Shown here one piece after another: positions 1-6,304 of a stretch of 8,922 bases of DNA. Each line of letters opens with the position of its first letter. Position 1 is the stretch's first letter. Origin of the DNA: Gammaproteobacteria bacterium (GTDB lineage Bacteria; Pseudomonadota; Gammaproteobacteria; Thiohalobacterales; Thiohalobacteraceae); the NCBI GenBank assembly GCA_016214925.1, contig JACRMO010000186.1, positions 1-8,922 of the forward strand. The letters run 5' to 3'. A model generated the notes under the pieces. The model was given only the letters and a program-made list of their open reading frames with translations. It did no database searches and had not been told where the DNA came from. The position numbers were made by a program, and so were the translations under genes.

Positions 1-36
1 AGTCTGGATCAATTAATCAAAAACCATCAACGCAAC

Positions 37-42
37 AAGGAG
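37..42 (+). promoter_or_regulatory. Shine-Dalgarno site of the exported PEP-CTERM-like protein
   Basis: AAGGAG lies 9 bases before the ATG at 52, a near-ideal ribosome binding site that fixes this start. It is the only strong Shine-Dalgarno sequence on the plus-strand side. The three downstream operon genes lack a comparable one. Confidence 0.8.
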
Positions 43-51
43 CGTATAACC

Positions 52-573
52 ATGAAACCCTCGAAGACACTCACAACCACACTGCTACTCTGCTGTCTCG
101 GCGCTGCGAGCCATCAGGCATTGGCCAGCCGCGTCGATGCACCTGTCCGGGCGAAGGTGCCAAAACCCATTACACTGAGCTCGACCCATGGCTTCAAGGA
201 TGTCGAATACATCATGGGAAATTACACCCATGTACAGAAAGTAAGAATTTTCGAGTCGGGAACCTATGCACTGACGCTGACGGATATGTTCAAGCCTCGG
301 GCGCTCAAGAAACTCGGCGCAACGTTAGCCTCAAAGAAAGGGAAAAAAGTGGCGCGCCTGACCGCCGGCGGCAAAATCGTTTTCGATATCGACCCTGGCC
401 TGTATAGCCTCAGCTATTTCGCCAAGACCTACAATCCGCACAAACCCGGAAAGTTCAGGATCAGCCTGTTGCAACAAGAAACTGCCGTACCGGAGGTGCC
501 CGTCCCCGGCGCGTTGTGGTTATTCGGTTCCGGTCTGTTGGGATTGGCGGGAATAAAACGTCATAGGTTCTAG
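52..573 (+). CDS. Exported protein with PEP-CTERM/VPLPA-like sorting tail
   Basis: A 173-residue secreted protein of unknown function. The N-terminus is a typical Sec signal peptide: basic residues (K3, K5), a hydrophobic core (about 10-18) and a likely cleavage after ALA near residue 25. The mature part has alternating hydrophobic and polar stretches that look beta-rich, with several lysine-rich patches. The C-terminus (about 148-173) is tripartite: the motif VPVPGALWLFGSGLLGL, a hydrophobic helix, then a basic tail ending KRHRF. This matches the VPLPA variant of PEP-CTERM signals, which in Gram-negative bacteria are recognised by exosortase/EpsH-type membrane proteases. Known family members are often linked to exopolysaccharide or biofilm matrix. 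The Shine-Dalgarno at 37-42 supports the start. A strong terminator follows, so the gene is probably a separate transcript from the operon after it. No exosortase is visible in the window, and I recognise no functional domain in the mature part. Confidence 0.85.
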   Translation: MKPSKTLTTTLLLCCLGAASHQALASRVDAPVRAKVPKPITLSSTHGFKDVEYIMGNYTHVQKVRIFESGTYALTLTDMFKPRALKKLGATLASKKGKKVARLTAGGKIVFDIDPGLYSLSYFAKTYNPHKPGKFRISLLQQETAVPEVPVPGALWLFGSGLLGLAGIKRHRF

Positions 574-595
574 GCGGCTTGCAGTTCAGTTGCAC

Positions 596-623
596 AAAAG
601 GCCCCAGTCTCTGGGGCCTTTTT
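596..623 (+). terminator. Rho-independent terminator after the PEP-CTERM-like gene
   Basis: A perfect 12-bp stem (596-607 paired with 611-622) with a 3-base TCT loop has a GGCCCC core and ends in a run of five T (619-623). It begins 22 bases after the stop of the exported-protein gene. It should end that transcript and insulate it from the operon starting at 744. The A-rich left arm could also allow some termination in the opposite direction. Confidence 0.93.
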
Positions 624-702
624 ACTTTGCTAGGCCGAGTGGAGTACCCCTCCCAAGCGCCCGCAAGGCCGCGTTAACACAGCTGTCTCGCCCAGCCAAT
701 AG

Positions 703-731
703 CGGACACCCCCCCGTTTTTTCGATATCAT
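703..731 (+). promoter_or_regulatory. Possible sigma-70 promoter for the three-gene operon
   Basis: CGGACA (703-708, four of six matches to TTGACA) and TATCAT (726-731, five of six to TATAAT) are 17 bases apart. The predicted transcript start near 738 would leave only about 6 bases before the ATG at 744. That would explain the absence of a Shine-Dalgarno sequence there. This is pattern matching only; a promoter is expected between the terminator at 623 and this gene, but its exact position is uncertain. Confidence 0.35.
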
Positions 732-743
732 CCCCGGGCGCCC

Positions 744-2417
744 ATGGCACCCCCCCAAGTCAGCGAGTTGATCGTCAGATATTTGGAACGCCTAGGTATC
801 GACACTATCTTCGGCATGCCCGGCGCCCATATCCTGCCCGTGTATGACAGTCTGTATGACTCGAAGATACAGAGCGTCCTGGCCAAACACGAACAAGGTG
901 CGGCGTTCATGGCCGGCGGCTATGCGCGGGCCTCGGGGAAGATCGGCGCCTGCATCACCACTGCGGGGCCGGGCGCCACCAATCTGGTGACGGGCATCGC
1001 CAATGCCTATGCCGACAAGCTCCCCGTACTGGTCATCACCGGCGAAGCGCCCACCTACATTTTCGGCAAGGGCGGCTTGCAGGAGAGTTCCGGCGAAGGC
1101 GGCAGCATCGACCAGAACGAGCTGTTCAAAGGCATCACGAAATATCACAAGATCGTCGAGCGCACCGACTACCTGGCCAACGTGCTGAATCGGGTCACGC
1201 AAATATTACTCTCGCCAAATTCCGGGCCCGTATTGCTCAGCTTTCCCTTCAACGTCCAGAAGGAAATGGTCGATGATGCCATCCTGGACACCATCAAGAC
1301 TGCACCTGCCAGCTGTTCGCCACGCGATCATTCCAAACCCATCGCGCAATTGACAAAGCTGCTGCTGGAAGCGAAAAGCCCCGTACTCGTGGCCGGCTAC
1401 GGCTGTATCAGATCCGGCGGTCAGGCGCTGGTATCCGAACTCAGCGAGTCGTTGAATGTGCCGGTCATCACCAGTCTCAAAGGCAAAGGCGTGATCAGTG
1501 AACAATCCGGCCTGTCCTTGGGCAGTCTTGGCGTCACTTCGTACAGTCCCGCCTATCGCTACATTGCAGAGGAATCGGATCTGGTCGTGTTTCTGGGCGC
1601 GGGATTCAATGAACGCACCAGCTATCTGTGGGACAAGAAACTGCTGACCAACAAGAAGATCGCCCAGGTCGATATCAATGAAGACCAGCTTGAGAAAGTC
1701 TTCAAGGCCGATATCGCGATCAACGGCGACATCAAGGACGTGCTGTCCGGCGTCTTGAAAAATCTGAAAACGTGCCGACCGCTGCGCAAGAACCATGAAA
1801 AAGTGCGCCGCTATCTACAGGACGTGGAGAAACAGCCGGCGGACAACGATTACGCGGTTTTCAAATCCCGGTTTCCTTTGGTGGAGCGGTTCTTCGCCAA
1901 ACTGGAGGCGTGTTTGCCTGAAGGTACATGGGTGTTCGACGACAACATCATCTTCGCCCAGAATTTCTATAACGTCTCCACCGGGAACAGGTATTTCCCC
2001 AACACCGGGGTCTCGTCGCTGGGACACGCCATACCGGCGGCAATCGGCGCACGCTTTGCCGAGGAAAAATCCACCTGGGCCATTCTCGGCGATGGCGGTT
2101 TCCAGATGTGCTGCATGGAGATCATGACAGCCGTCAATTACGGCATCCCGTTGAACATCGTCCTGTTCAACAATTCCACCATGGGCCTGATCCGCAAAAA
2201 CCAGACCCAGCAGTACAACAAACGCTTCATCAATTGCGATTTTATCAATCCGGACTATGCGTATCTGGCAAAGTCGTTCGGCATGCAATACCGGCACGTG
2301 GCCAGCGAGTTCGATCTGGAGGCCCTGTTCACGAACGACGATCTGCACAAGGCCATCAACCTGATCGAGATCCCGCTGGATAAAGACGCTTTTCCCAACT
2401 ACATCTCCAAGCGATAG
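744..2417 (+). CDS. Thiamine-diphosphate-dependent enzyme, acetolactate synthase/2-keto-acid decarboxylase-like
   Basis: A 557-residue protein of the ThDP-enzyme superfamily that includes acetolactate synthase, pyruvate oxidase, benzoylformate decarboxylase and sulfoacetaldehyde acetyltransferase. The three-domain layout is visible. The N-terminal pyrimidine-binding domain (about 1-165) has FGMPGAHILP and the catalytic glutamate E50 in AKHEQGAAFMAGGYAR. A central Rossmann-like domain (about 190-330) has VVFLGAGFNER and QVDINEDQ. The C-terminal diphosphate-binding domain carries the Mg/ThDP motif GDG (449-451), 24 residues, then NN (476-477). Such enzymes decarboxylate a 2-keto acid and transfer or release the resulting aldehyde unit. 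The substrate cannot be read from the sequence. It is unlikely to be the housekeeping IlvB/IlvI, because no ilvN/ilvH regulatory subunit follows and the neighbours are a GT-like protein and an acyl ligase. ATG 744 is chosen because the protein aligns with the family from its first residues, although no Shine-Dalgarno precedes it. It is the first gene of a likely three-gene operon. Confidence 0.9.
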   Translation: MAPPQVSELIVRYLERLGIDTIFGMPGAHILPVYDSLYDSKIQSVLAKHEQGAAFMAGGYARASGKIGACITTAGPGATNLVTGIANAYADKLPVLVITGEAPTYIFGKGGLQESSGEGGSIDQNELFKGITKYHKIVERTDYLANVLNRVTQILLSPNSGPVLLSFPFNVQKEMVDDAILDTIKTAPASCSPRDHSKPIAQLTKLLLEAKSPVLVAGYGCIRSGGQALVSELSESLNVPVITSLKGKGVISEQSGLSLGSLGVTSYSPAYRYIAEESDLVVFLGAGFNERTSYLWDKKLLTNKKIAQVDINEDQLEKVFKADIAINGDIKDVLSGVLKNLKTCRPLRKNHEKVRRYLQDVEKQPADNDYAVFKSRFPLVERFFAKLEACLPEGTWVFDDNIIFAQNFYNVSTGNRYFPNTGVSSLGHAIPAAIGARFAEEKSTWAILGDGGFQMCCMEIMTAVNYGIPLNIVLFNNSTMGLIRKNQTQQYNKRFINCDFINPDYAYLAKSFGMQYRHVASEFDLEALFTNDDLHKAINLIEIPLDKDAFPNYISKR

Positions 2418-2430
2418 CAACCGACCGGAC

Positions 2431-4308
2431 ATGCCTGAAACAACCGACGCCGCACTCGGCCAGATCCTGGCCACCTATCGCAATACCCCGGCCCTTCGGC
2501 TTCTGCATGACACCTTCATCGAAGTGACAGCGGACAATCACACGCCAGATCCTTCTGCGCTGATCGCCCTTTATAGAGAAAGTATCCGCGCATTTGAAAA
2601 CAGACTGCCGTCTGTCGACTACAGCGACACCGAGCTAGCCGATTACCAGCGCGTCTGCCGTGAATACGAGGCGCGCATTGCCAGTCAGAGCAACGATGAC
2701 CGATACAGTTTTGTGGTCATCATTCCCACCGCGGACCGCCCCCTCCACCTGCAAGCCTGCCTCGCCAGCCTGCTGGAACTCTGCCGGATTTTTGCTTATG
2801 GCGGCCGCGCCAATGGACGCTACCGCAAGGTGGCGGCCATGATTGCCGACGACTCGAAAGAAGAGTCGAACATCCAGAAACATCGAGAGCTAGCCCGGCA
2901 TTTCGAGGCGCTCGGCCTGGAAACGCTGTATTTCGGCCTGGATGAACAGCTCGCCGAGCTGGACCGCCTGCCTGACAACCTGCGTAAGGATCTTGGCAAC
3001 ATACTCGGCGATGCCGATAGAACCGCCTTCTATCACAAAGGCCACTCGGTGATGCGCAACATCATCTATTTGCGGCTGGCGGCGAGCTACGCAAACGACA
3101 GCAAACGGCTGTTCTATTTCGCGGACAGCGATCAGGAGTTCAAGATCAAGATCGGCAGTAGCAGCGGCGATCGCGACGTCTACGCACTTAACTATTTTTA
3201 CCACCTGGACCGCATCTTCAGCGACGACACGATCCACATGCTTACCGGAAAAGTGGTCGGTGATCCGCCGGTATCGCCCGCGGTCATGGCCGGAAACTTC
3301 CTTGATGATGCCCGTGCATTCTTGACACGGATAGAAGGCCACGCATCGGATACGCCCTGCCCATTTCACGACCAGGCGCCACCGGCAGACAATGGCGCGG
3401 CCTACCACGACATGGCGGGATTATTCGGCTTCAACACCGGGCCGGCCACACACACCTATCGCTGCACCCTGCACGGACCGCACACCATCGCCGCTTGCCT
3501 CGATGACTTCACTAGGAAACTGCCGCGTTTCTTCGATGGCGAGCATCCCACACGCATTACGTATTTCGATGCCGCAGATTCCAATACCCTGGACGCATCC
3601 GGCCATGACGTCGCCCAGGTCCGGCCCGCACGCACCGTTTATACCGGGAATTATGTGATACGCGCGGAGGCCTTGCGCTACTTCGTACCGTTCGCGCCTC
3701 TCAGGCTGCGCATGTCCGGCCCCACGTTCGGCCGCCTGCTGCAAACCGAGATCGGCGCCCGCTTCGTATCCGCCAACCTGCCCATGCTGCACAAACGCAC
3801 GGTTCACGAAATCGGCGCAGCGGAATTCCGCCCCGGGATACTCAAACACGCGCAGCACATCGATCTCACCAATGAATTCGAGCGCCAGTTCTTCGGTGAC
3901 GTCATGCTGTTCAGCATCGAGAAGCTCACGGCGAGGGGTTATCCGCTGAATGAGTTATCCGGCCGCGAGATCGCGGAAACGTTGCTTGAAACCGCCGACG
4001 AGATGGCGCAACGTTATCAGGACAAGCACGCACAGATCGTGGAAAAGCTGCTCGACTTGCGCCAGCTGCTCGGGACCCTCAATAGCCGATTTACCGACAC
4101 GCCTGACGCCTGGACGAGGCTCGATACCTTCCTCGACAACATGACGCATAATTTCGGTCCGCACGCCGAAGGCTACAGACTGATCGCCGATGCAGAGCAT
4201 CGCCAGCGGCGCCATGACCAGCTTTATGCGGCCATTGTGGATTACCGCCATGACCGCACCGCCTGGGAAACCGCACTGGACGCCAGCACAAGCCCCGCCA
4301 GCGCATGA
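2431..4308 (+). CDS. Large putative GT-A-fold (family 2-like) glycosyltransferase
   Basis: A 625-residue protein with no confident named homologue. Residues about 92-240 resemble the nucleotide-sugar-binding half of a GT-A glycosyltransferase. FVVIIPTADRPLHLQACLASLL (94-115) matches the usual first strand and helix, IADD (138-141) sits where a conserved aspartate is expected, and FYFADSDQEF (228-237) contains a DSD resembling the metal-binding DxD. Later, TGNYVIRAEALRYF (405-418) and a GPTFGRLL...ANLPMLHKRT block (430-457) resemble the acceptor side of such enzymes. About 90 residues precede the GT-like region. About 150 mostly helical residues follow it (475-625), with possible coiled coil near 510-545. 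There is no signal peptide or membrane segment, so it is probably cytosolic. The start is 13 bases after the ThDP enzyme's stop and lacks a good Shine-Dalgarno. Its stop overlaps the next start by ATGA. The glycosyltransferase assignment is inferred from motifs; the sugar and acceptor are unknown. Confidence 0.72.
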   Translation: MPETTDAALGQILATYRNTPALRLLHDTFIEVTADNHTPDPSALIALYRESIRAFENRLPSVDYSDTELADYQRVCREYEARIASQSNDDRYSFVVIIPTADRPLHLQACLASLLELCRIFAYGGRANGRYRKVAAMIADDSKEESNIQKHRELARHFEALGLETLYFGLDEQLAELDRLPDNLRKDLGNILGDADRTAFYHKGHSVMRNIIYLRLAASYANDSKRLFYFADSDQEFKIKIGSSSGDRDVYALNYFYHLDRIFSDDTIHMLTGKVVGDPPVSPAVMAGNFLDDARAFLTRIEGHASDTPCPFHDQAPPADNGAAYHDMAGLFGFNTGPATHTYRCTLHGPHTIAACLDDFTRKLPRFFDGEHPTRITYFDAADSNTLDASGHDVAQVRPARTVYTGNYVIRAEALRYFVPFAPLRLRMSGPTFGRLLQTEIGARFVSANLPMLHKRTVHEIGAAEFRPGILKHAQHIDLTNEFERQFFGDVMLFSIEKLTARGYPLNELSGREIAETLLETADEMAQRYQDKHAQIVEKLLDLRQLLGTLNSRFTDTPDAWTRLDTFLDNMTHNFGPHAEGYRLIADAEHRQRRHDQLYAAIVDYRHDRTAWETALDASTSPASA

Positions 4309-5603
4309 TGCACCGCCTCAAAAACTGGGCGCATCGGCAGCAATCCCCGGAGCGTCATCGTCTGCTGGAGACCTTGCTGTCTAATCAAGCCCTGAGCGCG
4401 GCGCAGCTGCGCCAGAAACAGGCCGCGGACTTCTTGGCAATCCTGCACCACGCAAGAACACAGACCCCCTATTACCGAGAGCGGTATCGACACATTCCTT
4501 CGACATGCACTGCGCATGATGAGATGCGGACATTGCCGATCCTGCGCAAGGACGACGTCATCCAGCATCGCGATGCCTTGCTCGCCGAAAGCGCTGACAA
4601 GAGCACGCTCTGCCTGGGTCACACGGGCGGCTCCACCGGAAGACCGCTGGCGTTTTATTATGACCGGCACAAGCATGAACTGATGCGCGCCGGCATGATC
4701 AGAAGTTACATGTGGTCGGGCTGGCGTCCCGGCGAGAAGATCTTGAACTTCTGGGGCGCGAAACAGGACATCAAGCCGCGCGCGATGCGCAAACGTTTGG
4801 AGGATCTCATCTCCGCCGAGAAGACCATCGGTGCCCACGAATACACCGAGACCGATCTGGCGCGATGGGTCGATGAAATCCACAGATACCGACCGGTGCT
4901 ACTGCAAGGCTATGCCTCGATCCTGGCCGAACTGGCGAGATACGTGCTCGATCAAGGGCTACGACTGCAGGACACTTTGAAAGGCGTGTATTCCACGGCG
5001 GAGATGCTGCATGACTGGCAAAGAACGCTGATCGAAGCGGCCTTCGCCTGCAAGGTCTTCAACCAGTACGGCAGTCGGGAGATACCGAACATCGCCTGCG
5101 AATGCCGTTACGGCAATCAGCATGTCTTCACCGACATGGTGTATCTCGAATCCGTGCGCGAGGATGGCGAAGATAAGCTGATCGTTACTTCACTGACGAA
5201 CCGGATCATGCCCTTCATTCGTTACGACATCGGCGACTCGGGAACGCTCAAAGACGGCGACTGCCCCTGCGGATCGCCCTTCCCCATGATGGATATGGGC
5301 GTGTGCCGCAGTAACGACCTTATAAAAACCAAACGCGGTAAGATCGTTTATCCGTCCTATTTCATCCACCTGCTCGATGGTCTGGACGGAGTGAAGCAAT
5401 ACCAGTTTGTGCAGACGGCGTTCGACAAGATGACGCTCAATGTCCTCGCATCGCGCCGACTCACGGCAGATGAACAGGCGCATATCGCGGCAAGAATCAT
5501 GCACGATGTGGATGCGAGCATGGCGCTGGAGATACACCAGCTCGAGGCAATCCCGCGCACACCTTCGGGCAAGCATCGATTCGTAATCAGGGATTTTGAC
5601 TAG
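4305..5603 (+). CDS. PaaK/CapK-like AMP-forming carboxylate (acyl) ligase
   Basis: A 432-residue adenylate-forming enzyme of the phenylacetate-CoA ligase / coenzyme F390 synthetase / CapK group, close to the usual 430-450 residues. Visible motifs are the phosphate-binding loop GHTGGSTGRP (105-114), the adenine-site region NQYGSREI (253-260), RYDIGDSG (306-313), the CPCG element (320-323) and the C-terminal catalytic lysine K423 in PRTPSGKHRF. Family chemistry is activation of a carboxylic acid as acyl-AMP, followed by transfer to CoA or another acceptor. CapK-type members in polysaccharide loci are thought to supply or attach acyl groups, but that role is inference here. Cysteines 265, 267, 320 and 322 could form a metal site. 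The ATG at 4305 overlaps the upstream stop (ATGA), which indicates translational coupling; a second ATG at 4308 is an alternative start. It is the last operon gene, followed 18 bases later by a strong hairpin. True phenylacetate degradation is unlikely because no other paa gene is present. Confidence 0.88.
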   Translation: MMHRLKNWAHRQQSPERHRLLETLLSNQALSAAQLRQKQAADFLAILHHARTQTPYYRERYRHIPSTCTAHDEMRTLPILRKDDVIQHRDALLAESADKSTLCLGHTGGSTGRPLAFYYDRHKHELMRAGMIRSYMWSGWRPGEKILNFWGAKQDIKPRAMRKRLEDLISAEKTIGAHEYTETDLARWVDEIHRYRPVLLQGYASILAELARYVLDQGLRLQDTLKGVYSTAEMLHDWQRTLIEAAFACKVFNQYGSREIPNIACECRYGNQHVFTDMVYLESVREDGEDKLIVTSLTNRIMPFIRYDIGDSGTLKDGDCPCGSPFPMMDMGVCRSNDLIKTKRGKIVYPSYFIHLLDGLDGVKQYQFVQTAFDKMTLNVLASRRLTADEQAHIAARIMHDVDASMALEIHQLEAIPRTPSGKHRFVIRDFD

Positions 5604-5621
5604 ACTGATCGACTGGCTGAA

Positions 5622-5654
5622 ATGCCGAAGGGGCCGCAATGGCCCCTTCGGTAT
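5622..5654. terminator. Hairpin between converging units, probable bidirectional terminator
   Basis: A perfect 11-bp GC-rich stem (5625-5635 with 5641-5651) has a GCAAT loop. It extends by three more pairs, one of them G-T, to 5622-5654. It lies 18 bases after the acyl-ligase stop and just beyond the 3' end of the minus-strand tRNA-Ser. It is placed to end both transcripts. Neither side has a long T run (the minus-strand tail is CATTTC), so efficiency is uncertain, and it may also protect RNA 3' ends. Confidence 0.7.
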
Positions 5655-5657
5655 AGT

Positions 5658-5746
5658 TGGCGGAGAGGGTGGGAGTCGAACCCACGGTACGCGGAACGTA
5701 CACTCGATTTCGAGTCGAGCACTTTCGGCCACTCAGTCACCTCTCC
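5658..5746 (-). tRNA. tRNA-Ser (anticodon CGA)
   Basis: The minus strand reads as a complete class II tRNA of 89 bases with encoded CCA. The acceptor stem GGAGAGG pairs with CCTCTCC. The anticodon stem CTCGA/TCGAG encloses loop CTCGAAA, giving anticodon CGA, which reads UCG serine codons. A long variable arm (GTACG...CGTAC type) identifies the serine class, and the T arm GTGGGTTCGACTCCCAC is canonical. It lies downstream of tadA with its own promoter-like sequence (5758-5787). Its 3' end faces the plus-strand operon across a hairpin. Confidence 0.97.
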
Positions 5747-5757
5747 AGGTGGGCGGC

Positions 5758-5787
5758 ATTCTACCAAAGGCCGACGGGGATGCCCAA
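5758..5787 (-). promoter_or_regulatory. Promoter of tRNA-Ser with GC-rich discriminator
   Basis: On the minus strand, TTGGGC (5787-5782) and TAGAAT (5763-5758) are 18 bases apart and resemble sigma-70 -35 and -10 boxes. They are followed by GCCGCCC, a G+C-rich discriminator of the kind that makes stable-RNA promoters sensitive to ppGpp. The predicted start is about 5 bases before the mature tRNA 5' end. The stringent-control interpretation is inferred from the discriminator. Confidence 0.65.
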
Positions 5788-5839
5788 AATTTCTTCCCTG
5801 CACCGTTCAAGCCTCGTTCACTCGGCCGGTACGGGCAGG

Positions 5840-6304
5840 TTATTCGCGCCGTTGCCGGAAAAAATCCTGCAACAGCGCACCGCAGGCATCGGCGAGCACA
5901 CCGCCGCTAACCGCGACCTGATGATTCAAGCCCGGCACGCTGAAGGCGTCGAACTGACTGCCGGCCGCGCCGCGCTTGGGGTCGTAGGCACCGAACACCA
6001 GCCGCTCGACACGCGCGTGGACCATCGCGCCGGTACACATCAGACAGGGTTCCAGGGTGACATACAACGTGGACCCGGACAGCCGGTAATTGCCCAGGTG
6101 CCGCGCCGCCGCGCGTAGCGCGACGATCTCGGCGTGCGCGGTGGGATCGTGATCCGTAATCGGCCGGTTCCAACCCTCGCCCAGCACTTGACCGTCACGC
6201 ACCACAATCGCGCCGACCGGCACCTCGCCATCGGCTACCGCGCAGCGCGCCAGCGCGATGGCATGTTGCATCCAGTGGCTATCGAGGGCGTCGCTCACTC
6301 CCAC
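5840..6304 (-). CDS. tadA: tRNA-specific adenosine deaminase TadA
   Basis: A 154-residue zinc-dependent deaminase that converts adenosine 34 of tRNA-Arg(ACG) to inosine, enabling decoding of CGU, CGC and CGA. The cytidine/deoxycytidylate deaminase fold is clear: H57-A-E59 supplies a zinc ligand and the proton-shuttling glutamate, and P-C87-L-M-C90 supplies the other two zinc ligands. NRPITDHDPTAHAE and TLEPCLMCTGAMVHARV are typical of TadA rather than other deaminases, and the length fits the family. Two GTG starts are possible. GTG 6304 gives 154 residues. GTG 6298 overlaps the guaA stop as GTGA and gives 152. An internal ATG at 6271 would trim a non-conserved N-terminus but leave the catalytic core. 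Overlap with guaA indicates co-transcription with guaB-guaA. Confidence 0.96.
   Translation of the reverse strand: MGVSDALDSHWMQHAIALARCAVADGEVPVGAIVVRDGQVLGEGWNRPITDHDPTAHAEIVALRAAARHLGNYRLSGSTLYVTLEPCLMCTGAMVHARVERLVFGAYDPKRGAAGSQFDAFSVPGLNHQVAVSGGVLADACGALLQDFFRQRRE

Noticed and set aside
590..847. Plus-strand open frame of 85 codons spanning the terminator and the start of the ThDP gene
   Set aside because: It runs through a strong terminator, has no ribosome binding site, and overlaps a well-supported gene in another frame.
744..2417. Housekeeping acetolactate synthase (ilvB/ilvI)
   Set aside because: No small regulatory subunit follows, and the segment GLQESSGEGGSIDQNELF differs from the usual synthase pattern. 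The genomic context is also wrong, so only the superfamily is assigned.
5190..5732. Minus-strand open frame of 180 codons across the end of the acyl ligase and the tRNA
   Set aside because: It overlaps a tRNA gene and a conserved ligase on the other strand, so it is not a plausible gene.
5657..6118. Plus-strand frames beginning MAERVGVEPTVRGTYTRFRVEHF
   Set aside because: This is translation of the antisense of tRNA-Ser and tadA. Such peptides are a common database artefact from tRNA regions.
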